From NCBI GenBank assembly GCA_009760855.2, contig WPIO01000048.1, forward strand, positions 831,501 through 895,500: 64,000 nt of DNA, in the 5' to 3' direction. Position 1 is the stretch's first letter. Each line of letters starts with the position of its first letter. A program made the position numbers and the translations under genes. Of the stretch, positions 55,956 to 64,000 are shown piece by piece. Under the pieces are notes generated by a model. It did not search any database, had not been told where the DNA came from, and was given only the letters and a program-made list of their open reading frames with translations. The DNA comes from Cristatella mucedo. Its lineage: Eukaryota > Bryozoa > Phylactolaemata > Cristatellidae.

Positions 55956-56480
55956 AAGCATAGTCTTCAACAAATCGAAGTTGGTTCGAGGCAGAACGCT
56001 GAACCAGGCGAGTCAGAAGAGCAGGTGGCACGATGCCTGGCCTGATTAGGAAGTAGTTCGAATAGGTTGACCAGAGCAAGAGATTCAACGGATCAAAAAA
56101 TTCACGCCAAAGCCTTACAGTCAATGCACTGCATGATGAGGAGCCAGTGTAGGTTGGTGAGAAGTGGTGTAATGTGGCAACTGCGACTTACACGGCAGTC
56201 ACAGCTGACTGCAGAGCTTTGCAATAACTATAAGTATCTTACTGCACAGGCCGGAAGATCTGCGAGCAAAAACTTATAGAATACGAGACAGGATGTCACA
56301 AATTTATGAACCAGCTTGGCAGTGGTATCCCCGTCGAAGTACTAGCGAATTTCTGCATAGTTATATAGCTGAAAGTAGGCAAACTTGACTGTGGAGCTGA
56401 TGTGATCATCCAGCAAAAGATAACTTGGAAAAGGACATCCAAATTGAAAGCAGATATTACAGGCGATATGCCGGCCACTA
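55955..56480 (-). mobile_element. LINE family B: upstream copy of a head-to-tail pair
   Basis: Minus strand: 'VAGISPVISAFNLDV' (56478 onward), then 'DLPACAVRYL', 'HITPLLTNLHWLLIMQCIDC', 'SNYFLIRPGIVPPALLTRLV' and 'SNQLRFVEDYAF'. It breaks off at about 55955, where the second copy begins. The alignment to 60005-60545 is continuous. It lacks its own 3' end. Confidence 0.82.
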
Positions 56481-56509
56481 AGCCTTTATAGATGCTCCTT
56501 TAATTTGCA

Positions 56510-56765
56510 TGCAATCAAAGCCTGGAACTGACAAAGGAACTGCCATCCCAACATGTTCTGCCTTAAAATTTAAGACGAAGCTAAAAATAGCTTGTGGTTT
56601 CTCGCAGCATTTTGTCTGTTCGCGTAAAGTGTGCGCTTTGCTTGCTCCAATTGCACTTTTTATTATCACGTATCAGTTGATATCCTTACTTTCCAGCCTC
56701 TGAGAATCGCCAAGAAAGAGATTAAGCTCTCCCAGGGCCCTATTTGAACGTATTATTAGTATTTA
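56510..56765 (+). mobile_element. LINE family B-related: 3' terminus
   Basis: The plus strand has 'caaagcctggaactgacaaa' (compare 'caaagcccggaactcactcc'), then a terminal hairpin 'caagaaagagattaagctct', 'cccagggccctatttgaacg' and 'tattattagtatt'. Confidence 0.6.
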
Positions 56766-57367
56766 CATACACAGACGCTTGCAAAGAAAAATGTCTAAGA
56801 GGTAGCCGTAGGGCAGCAGCATAGCTGCAAGTGTCAGAGTCAGAGTGAGAAATCGCACAGCCATGGCCGCCTTCGTCGAGCGGACGTCGTCGCGCTGCAG
56901 CCGAATGTTTGGCAAATCGCCGAAACTGCGGATTCAGTGCTCAAGAGGCGCATTTAGCCTGCCACTTTCTGCTCACATGCGCCGGCCGGCTGGCAGAGGA
57001 TGGCCGCAGGTGCGTCGCTCGCTTAATCATGCCCTACTGGATATCTGCTCGCGCCAACAGGCAAGAAAGCCGGCTCAGCGAGCTTATACCAGAAGGCGCC
57101 AAACGGCTCCACATCTGCGTATAGCAGCAGGCGCCATTGATGTAGCATCAGAGAGACCAGTTGCTCTTTCGTTTTGGAATGCTGAGATGAATATGCACTC
57201 GTGTACCAACAAAACAAGATTAGAGACAAGCGGCGACATCACTTTCGCCTCTTTTCGGAAAAAAGACGTGCGCCGGGCTATTGAGTGACTCGAATAAGGA
57301 GCGTGGAGTGTGGCGCTGGACTCGACTAATGCCGGCCGTGCAAGGAATTATCAGCCCCCCACAAAAA
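56766..57367. other. Stretch with one unassigned open frame
   Basis: Holds the 141-codon frame listed separately; nothing else is recognised. Confidence 0.4.
56863..57288 (+). other. Unassigned 141-codon open frame
   Basis: ATG at 56863 in a good context ('cagccatggcc'), running to a stop at 57286. The product is basic (Arg/Lys-rich with Ser and Ala), with no signal peptide, membrane segment or motif that I know. The stretch is less GC-rich than the islands, so its length is slightly more notable, but there is no homology or splice evidence. Confidence 0.18.
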
Positions 57368-57450
57368 ATAGCTGTTTTAACAGCCTCATCTGTTTAGTGA
57401 CAGAAGAGGTTTAACGGCTGCGCCACCGCTTGCAGTTGGCAATAAAGGCT
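57368..57450 (-). mobile_element. SINE-A 3' half
   Basis: Minus strand: 'attgccaactgcaagcggtg', 'gcgcagccgttaaacctctt' and 'ctgtcactaaacagatgagg' then 'ctgttaaaa'. The tRNA-like head is missing. Confidence 0.7.
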
Positions 57451-58385
57451 TTGATGGCTTCGGAGACTTCGTTGGCTGGCTGCTGAACTTTGAGAAGGAT
57501 ATCGAAAAAAGTGGCTACGAACCGAGTGAGTGGGCACTTGTTTTTGCTCCTTTCGATGCGAGGCTTCTTCCCCTTCACGTTTGCCTCGAGGCTCCCGCTG
57601 GCAGTTCAGGATGACTGCGCCAAGCTTCGCGAGGCCCTAGTGACGGGCATTCACCTCGCCGGCCGCTAGAGCGCGATTGCTGCACGCTGATCGGGCGAAG
57701 GCTCGATGGACTGAAAGGGCCGACAGGAGCGACCGGAAGCGGCAGCAGCGATCGCCGACTGTGTGCCGGGCGACAGATGCACGTCGGTGGTCCGAGCACA
57801 GGCAATCGCTCCGAGCTCTTTCGGCTGGCTTTCTTGGCGTCGCTGCAATAGTGGTAGGTGTGCAGTCTCCACTTTCGGGGACGGACTGCAAAGATGGCGC
57901 CTCCCCCCCCCCCCCACAAATATTAGGCGCCCGTTTTGGCGCCCTCTGATCCAGCGCTCGGGGACACATGCCCTCGCTGCCGCCGCCCCCTTTGTTAGTA
58001 GCCTCTGCGTAATGCTTGCTAGTTTCAGCCGACGCGTGACGACGGCCGGCGACGCCTAAGCACTGCCTCGTATCGCGGCTAGCACGTGACCGAGGCAAGT
58101 GCAGCACCGATACACGCACGTGTGCCGACAGTAGCGACGGCAGACGACAGAGAGCGTCCACATCTCAGCACAAGTCCGTATGCATTGCATACAGAAGTCT
58201 ACTTGACACCACCGGAGGATTACAGAAGTTCAACGGCCTCCACGACATGCACCAACGGCTCTGCGGCCTTGAGCTCAAATCAGCTCAAGTGCCTAGGCCA
58301 GCTTCAGAAAACTCGACTCGCCGATTATCTCATGGCGACGGCATTCATGCTGCCTCAGCCACAGATTATCGCTCAATCAGTTCCT

Positions 58386-58465
58386 AGCCACTACAATACA
58401 GGAGCCGAGTACTGACTATCCTCCAAGCCGCTACAATACACGAACCAAGTACTGACTATCAGTCG
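58386..58465. repeat. 40-bp tandem duplication
   Basis: Two units starting 'agcc(a/g)ctacaataca' and containing 'agtactgactatc'. Confidence 0.9.
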
Positions 58466-59122
58466 TAGTCTGGCGAATTAAGCTCGCCTCCGTTTCAGCG
58501 GCTTTGAAGGTACGCCTCTAGGAATGCTGCGTGAGATTATTCCTTCGCATTCGTATAACACAACATTCATCGTCGCATATTTTTTCACAAGGTTTATGGC
58601 AAAGTTCACTGGGAGCCGAGCACACGAGGTAGCACGCGAGGATCATTCAATTTCCCCTCCTCCTACTTACTTCCGGCGAATTCGTTTCGTGCCTTTTGGC
58701 AGTCAGCCGATTGCACTGAGATTAGTGGAAGCTACAGTCGCAGAGGAAAGATTTTGCAAAAGTCTAAATTACGCCAAGTGGTGGAACTGATGTGCTTTGT
58801 ATTATTACGTGCATAAGCAACCGTTGCTTTAATATATAGTAAGACTTTCAGAGTTTTGACGTCGCGCATTTTCGCCTCATTTCGTCTCTCTCCATAAGAG
58901 TTTTTAATGTATCTGCCGGTCCAAAGTAACTTCAGATGAGGCCAATAAGGCTGAATCGCTGACAAGTCGCGACGTTTGATGCTTTTGGAGTACACCGTAG
59001 TTCTGCCAACATTTCCCTATGCATGTGCATACAAGCACGTGCATGAATTTCCAAAAACAAAAAGCATAATAGGATTTCGTTACAGAAATAGCGGCTTGTA
59101 CTGGCTTCTCACCAAAGAACTT

Positions 59123-59154
59123 CGAGCGCCGCGATCACGTGATCGCAGCGCTCG
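59123..59154. repeat. 32-bp near-perfect palindrome centred on CACGTG
   Basis: 'cgagcgccgcgatcac' and 'gtgatcgcagcgctcg' differ from perfect symmetry at one pair. The centre is an E-box-like CACGTG. Confidence 0.9.
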
Positions 59155-59904
59155 TCCTGTCAGAACGCACGAGTCTGGTGGGAATGATTATAATCTAATA
59201 ATCTAATAAACGGACGAGTCTACGAAGCTCGACGGTCACTCGAAGCGCAGGTACGCACGATTCGTGCATGCCTGCAGCGCAGCGTGCAGGCATCCAGCTA
59301 CTCCGACAGTAATGCTGACAGAGCAATAAACAGTGAGCGTATCTTAATACAACGACTCCTCGCCGTAGCGCAGAAAATTCCATTCGACAACCGCTGGGAG
59401 ATATAGGTGTCCAGCACCAGCCGTGGCGTAAAACTCACTTAAAAGCCAAACGCCAGACCAATCGACTATCACTGCGTGAGTTTGGCTGTTTTTACCGCCT
59501 AACCATAGATTATGATGGAAGAGATTCATTATGGTCACTCTTAAGGAACCACCGCAAATAATATCTAAGCAGCCTAATCGGGCTGGTGTAGCATGCAAAA
59601 TTTTTACACGGCAGTTTAATGATCCGCCGTTCAAGAGAACTGTTAGAAAAATTTAGTTAAAGCTCTCAGATATCCGCAGATATCTCGCAGATCCTCTCGT
59701 TGCTCTTATTTTGAACATTCAAGAGTGCGAGCTATATTGCCTCGGAAATAATTAGGATCCGCGCTACTGACGAAATGCCTAAACGCCTATGTCTTCAACT
59801 GCAGTAATTGGAGCGTGCATTACTTGGTGCAATCGCACAGCGAGCGATCAAACCTGCAACGTCGCTCCAGATTCGACTTCTTTATTGCGAGCCCTAATAT
59901 GAAA

Positions 59905-59985
59905 TACTGTAGCTTATTTGTATAGCGCCCTAAGAGAACTTAAACTCGATTCAGGCGCTTTATAAAACCAACTTATTAGTTATTA
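59905..59985 (-). mobile_element. SINE-B tail fragment
   Basis: Minus strand: 'ataaagcgcctgaatcgagt', 'ttaagttctcttagggcgct' and 'atacaaataagc'. The stem GCGCC...GGGCGC is clear. Confidence 0.7.
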
Positions 59986-59994
59986 GCAAACCAA

Positions 59995-60905
59995 GTGTGA
60001 TTCAGAAATTGGAAAGGCTAATGCTCAAAATCGGCCCTGCCAGCATATCTCCTGTTGAATCCGAACGAAAAATCATTGTGTCATGTTCCAAAGAGACCTT
60101 TCGTTAGACGACCACATCAGCTCCACAATCAAATCCGCCTACTTTCAGCCACATGACATTGCTGAAATTCGGGGTCTTTTGATAAAGATACGACATCTAA
60201 GTTGGTCCATGCATTTATGACATCCCGTCTTGACTTCTGTAACTCACTGCTTGCTGGCCTACCGGCATGTGCAATCAAATGCTTACATGTGGTGCAAAAC
60301 TCTGCAGCTTGGCTTGTCTGCCGCGAGCATCGCTTTTGCCACAACATACCACTTCTCGCCGACCTGCACTGGCTACCAGTCAAGCAACGGACCGACTTTA
60401 AAGTTTTGTCGCTCACTTTTAGGTCCATCCATTCTTTGGCTCCACCCTACCTATCAGATCTACTCCCCCACCAGGCCAAGCGTCGCACCACCCGCTTTTC
60501 GGAATCCAACAGTTTACCAATACCTCGTACAAAACCTGAAATTCTTTGGAGACCTTGAATTTAGTTCGTATGCTCCCAAAGCCCGGAACTCACTCCCGAA
60601 ATGCCTCACGACATCCCCTGACTTGACCACGTTTAAAAAGAACTTAAAAATGCACTTAATTATGACGGCATTTAGTGGGACCCTGTGATTTATCCTTTAT
60701 GTGCTTTTTGCGTGCTGACACTGCATGCTGCCACTAACCACACTTGCATGCTGACCCTGTGTATGTCACCCCTAACCGTGTTATTCATTTTGTTTACCAA
60801 GCATGATTCCACTCGCCATTCGATCGTGTTTCCTTTGCAGCCAATGTAAAGCACCTAGAAAGAGATTAAGTTCTCTGAGGATGCTTTATCAAGTGTATTA
60901 TTATT
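59995..60905 (+). mobile_element. LINE family B: longest 3' fragment with reverse transcriptase C-terminus
   Basis: The reference copy. From 60010 the 'SISPVESER' region is recognisable. From 60202 an open frame gives 'LVHAFMTSRLDFCNSLLAGL', 'PACAIKCLHVVQNSAAWLVC', 'HNIPLLADLHWLPVKQRTDF' and 'LTFRSIHSLAPPYLSDLLPH'. A +1 frameshift near 60535 leads to 'NLKFFGDLEFSSYAPKARNS', 'LTTSPDLTTFKKNLKMHL' and 'TAFSGTL' with a stop at 60686. The 3' untranslated part ends in the hairpin 'aaagcacctagaaagagatt' / 'aagttctctgaggatgcttt' and (ATT)n. The motifs place it with L2/CR1-type LINEs; the catalytic palm and endonuclease are absent through 5' truncation. Confidence 0.92.
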
Positions 60906-60990
60906 ATTACATACGCTACAGGGCTCGAGCCCACGAACTAAGTCATCAAATGCATTCACCTTGACCTTGGTCGTTAAAGGCGAGGAAATT
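60906..60990 (-). mobile_element. SINE-B 5' fragment directly behind a LINE-B end
   Basis: Minus strand: 'aacgaccaaggtcaaggtga', 'atgcatttgatgacttagtt' and 'cgtgggctcgagccctgtag'. It abuts the (ATT)n end of the LINE-B copy, suggesting insertion into the ATT tail. Confidence 0.55.
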
Positions 60991-61218
60991 AATCCATGGG
61001 CCAAACCAAGACAGAGTCTGCAGCCCTAGCGTGTCCGCACGCAGACGAGAGAGCAGCCGACGTTCTGCCGACGGCGCCATAGCTCTCGTTGCTGGTCCGA
61101 GCGAGGCTTCGGCTTCAGGCGCATCCGATCCATCCCGTGCGTGCGTGCGTGCACGATTAGAGAGGCGACCGCACTCGCCTCTTCCACTTGGCTAGCACGA
61201 GGGTCTGCTCGAGTTCGA
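60991..61218. other. No feature recognised
   Basis: Short GC-rich stretch before a CT tract. Confidence 0.4.
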
Positions 61219-61270
61219 ACTCTCTCTCTCTTTCTCTTTTTCTCTCTTTCTTCCTCAGTCACTCTCTTTG

Positions 61271-61320
<50 letters not shown>

Positions 61321-61351
61321 ACTTCTCTCTCTTATTCTCCCTCTCTCCCCA

Positions 61352-61382
<31 letters not shown>

Positions 61383-61587
61383 TTGGCTCGCTCTCTCTAT
61401 CATTCGCTTCTTCTCTCCCGCCCTCTCTCTCTCATTCAGTTGTTATTCTCTTCCTTCGATTACCCTCTCTCGCTCTCTTTCTCTGCTTCTCTCGGTGTCT
61501 AAGTGTCTCTGTCTCTCTGTCTTTCTCTGTCTCTATTTCTCTCTGTCTCTATCTGTCTGTCTGTCTCCCTCTTTTCCACTCACTCCC

Positions 61588-61639
<52 letters not shown>

Positions 61640-61640
61640 C
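61219..61640. repeat. Long degenerate (CT)n tract
   Basis: About 420 bp of CT with 'tatctatc', 'ctgtctgt' and 'ctccct' variants. Frames through it read Ser-Leu polymers. Confidence 0.95.
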
Positions 61641-62571
61641 TATCAGTCGCTTCTTCTCCCACTTCCTCTTTCTTTCTGCCTTTCTTTTCTTCTTCTTCGT
61701 TGGACTGATGCATGCGGAGATGCCTCCAGAGACTCACCCTTTAGTAGGCTGCGGTGCTGTTTCAAGTGCTTAAACTTACGTGCTTGCACTTCCAAGCAGT
61801 AGTGCTATCTCGCTGATTTTAATAAGTATCGCTTTTTTGCAAACATTAAAACGTCTACTGTGCAAGACGAAGAGGTTCACCGCCATGTACCTGAAGTTTC
61901 ATTAAAGCAAAGTTGAGGTTGCGTTCTTCCAATCATATAACTTGTATATTTACCTCTTCCTCTGCTATTCCTCAGTACTTTCCCGTATAGCAACGTTAGA
62001 AAGCGCCTCTACACGCCGGTGAAATCTTCAGAGGAACGCATCAATGCCACATAGTGTAATACACTTGTTCGTCAATATATGGTCCTTAAATTCGTCACTC
62101 AAGCGAAGCCCATCGCGAGAAATGCAAAATATAACTTGTGGCTTGGCATACAGATATTTTTTAACTCTACTTGAAAATGTGTACGTTAATAAGGTGCATC
62201 TCCCTCTAATCACGTAGACGCTCCTCATGCTCAGCTGCTTGCCGATCTGCGGCTAAATTTGAGGTGCAGCGAAAGTCACCAAACTTAATGTTTGGCTGGC
62301 ATCGTTTTGATCTTTTGAGCTGAGTTTGCACACGCCTCCTGCACTCTGAGAGTGTATTCTTTCCTCATCCACGCTACTAGGGGGAGTGCTTATAGTGCTG
62401 CTCTACGTCAAGTGGGGGCGTTACTCCAGCGTACTTAAAGCAACTCTTCCTAGACAGATATGAAGCGACCTAATGCGACGTGCGCGGGAGTACCTTGCGC
62501 AGGAATACAGTGGCGCTGATTTTGCTGATCTACTCCGCGAGCGCGATAATCGCAACGACTCATTTCATCCA

Positions 62572-62574
<3 letters not shown>
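61641..62574. other. No gene recognised
   Basis: AT-rich, featureless. Confidence 0.45.
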
Positions 62575-62644
<70 letters not shown>

Positions 62645-62660
62645 CTCTCTCTCTCCCTCT
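62575..62660. repeat. (CT)n microsatellite
   Basis: About 33 uninterrupted CT units then a few variants. Confidence 0.96.
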
Positions 62661-64000
62661 GTCTCCCACTGTCTGACTTTCGCAGCCTTTCGTTGATTCT
62701 ATAGTCTCACGCGAGCTTTGCCTGTTTCGCCTCAACATTTTTCGCAGAGTTACCGCAGTTTCGCACACTAACAGCATCAGCCAGTCCGCTACGTCTTCGC
62801 CTTCGATATCCTCGGACTTCTCTTCTCTTCTTCTTTGGTTCGTCGCTGCATGCATCTTCAACGTAAGCGGGTTAATTGCACTACAAGGGTTATCAAGGTC
62901 AGGAAGCGACCTGTAGCTGGCGGCGAGTTGCTTCTTGGCCACAGAGTCTCACGACTCAGAGCTCTCACTCCTTCTCTCAGGGAATGATGCGGCCACGAGC
63001 GGCACGAGCGACGCACCTTCCATTCGTTCGCGTTGCTCGTTGGTGCTCTTTGCCTCTGCTCAAGCGCCCTGTATCTCCCAGTGCGATGCAACCTAGCGAT
63101 GCAGAATGAATGGCGGTGTAGTAAAACCAGCGTCTTGCCCCCCCACGACCACCAGGCTCGGTCGCCTTAGCGACTACATGGCGGCTCGCTAAATTACTGA
63201 TTGCGAGTGCACAATATTTTCAAATATTATTCGCCGTTCCCGAATCGTAATGGCCAGGAACTGGGTTTTGTGACAATCTGCAGTTAGGCGGTGTAAAGGC
63301 GGAAGCCACGCAGTAGGCAGCAGGCAGTAATCCTACAGCAGCGATGCTCTCGGTACTGGGCAGGCAGCAGTCGTTGCAAGCGTTCGTTGCTCACCAGCAA
63401 GTGCCAGCGGCCTTCACCTTCACGAGCGCTGCGTCGTTTTCGGCCTACTGCTGTTGGAAGGTGGAGCCGCTACTCCCCGTTTGAAATGGTAGCAATTCCA
63501 GACGCCCTCCCCCCTGTCCGATCGGCCGGTCCGGCGCGGCTGAACCTACAAATCGCTAAAAGAATATCGGATCACGCGTGGATAGACTCTGCCATCGTCG
63601 TATGAAATGCTATTATCTTACCTCGGTGCTATTTCTACTTTAAACCATTGGTCTTTATTTTGTTAGCGTGGCTCTATTAGCTTCGCCCCTTAAGCAAATG
63701 CCTGGCGTCCGCTGCGCCGCGAGCGTTGAGCTAAAACGAATGCCGTGCTATTCGTAGCGGTCTCGAGAGGCTAGAACTAGAATGCCTTACTAGAGTACGC
63801 AGTCGCGAGGGGAACGGATCGAAAGGAATAGCGAGATATTGAGATGCGCCGTTGGCCAGACGGTGGCGGCGGCGGCGGCAGCCGACAGTTGGGCGCCGCG
63901 TCGTGTCAGAAGAAGCGGGCAGCGTTCGCGCCTGGAGCGGACCGCGAGCCACCGGATATGTGGAGCTTGCAAATGGCGCCGCTAGCCACGCGTAGAATTC
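62661..64000. other. No gene recognised
   Basis: Mixed composition, GC-richer after 63650, with a short GGC run (63866-63880). No assignable frame reaches the window end. Confidence 0.45.

Larger units (their letters stand above)
57451..59904. other. No gene recognised
   Basis: GC-rich from about 57560 to 58110 with an oligo-C run (57903-57914), AT-rich afterwards. Contains a 40-bp tandem duplication (58386-58465) and the palindrome at 59123-59154. A 174-codon minus frame (57637-58161) overlaps plus frames and looks random. Confidence 0.45.

Overview
This window looks like nuclear DNA of a multicellular animal. It holds many decayed copies of non-LTR retrotransposons (LINEs) of the CR1/L2 type, two families of tRNA-derived SINEs, the remains of a Tc1/mariner transposon, and many long dinucleotide arrays (CA, GA, CT, TA). 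Nothing bacterial or viral is evident: no operons, no compact coding and no CRISPR. By eye, CpG is abundant across long stretches, which argues against strong germline CpG depletion. That would fit many invertebrates and some early-branching chordates. I cannot name the species.

The window is a mosaic of GC-rich and AT-rich blocks. GC-rich, CpG-rich blocks lie at about 1-2620, 9700-14400, 14900-17300, 19140-23050, 40680-44390 and 57560-58110. They carry (CCG)n, a GC alternation, oligo-G/oligo-C runs of 10 or more, and scattered CCAAT/GC-box combinations, so they could include promoters, but no gene with recognisable homology was found. Long open frames there are as common on both strands as expected where stop codons are rare, and I do not treat them as genes. 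The AT-richer blocks, about 2620-9100, 17900-19140, 23050-40500, 44400-57300 and 58100-62600, hold nearly all the recognisable transposable elements.

The elements are related to one another. LINE family B ('LHWLPVKQR...', ending 'TAFSG') has nine fragments at 18265-18397, 32190-32875, 33694-34235, 47385-47707, 54858-55140, 55285-56480 (two, head to tail, minus strand), 56510-56765 and 59995-60905. LINE family A ('GDRSFSSAGPRLWNSLP') has four at 6830-7440, 28337-28580, 29228-29510 and 50295-50500. SINE-A and SINE-B are tRNA-headed elements of roughly 150 bp whose 3' ends carry the same GCGCTATACAAA-type tail as the LINEs. This is the classic sign that SINEs are mobilised by LINE enzymes. A dead Tc1/mariner transposase lies at 44500-45240 on the minus strand.

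Other structures include a 15-bp minisatellite (37066-37230) open in several frames, a 58-bp tandem duplication (24766-24881), several near-perfect palindromes with arms of 10-19 bp, and a short acidic/hydrophobic low-complexity open frame (16311-16565). I found no convincing new protein-based system. The most informative signal is the LINE/SINE network and its link to microsatellite birth. No host protein-coding exon can be assigned with confidence from sequence alone.
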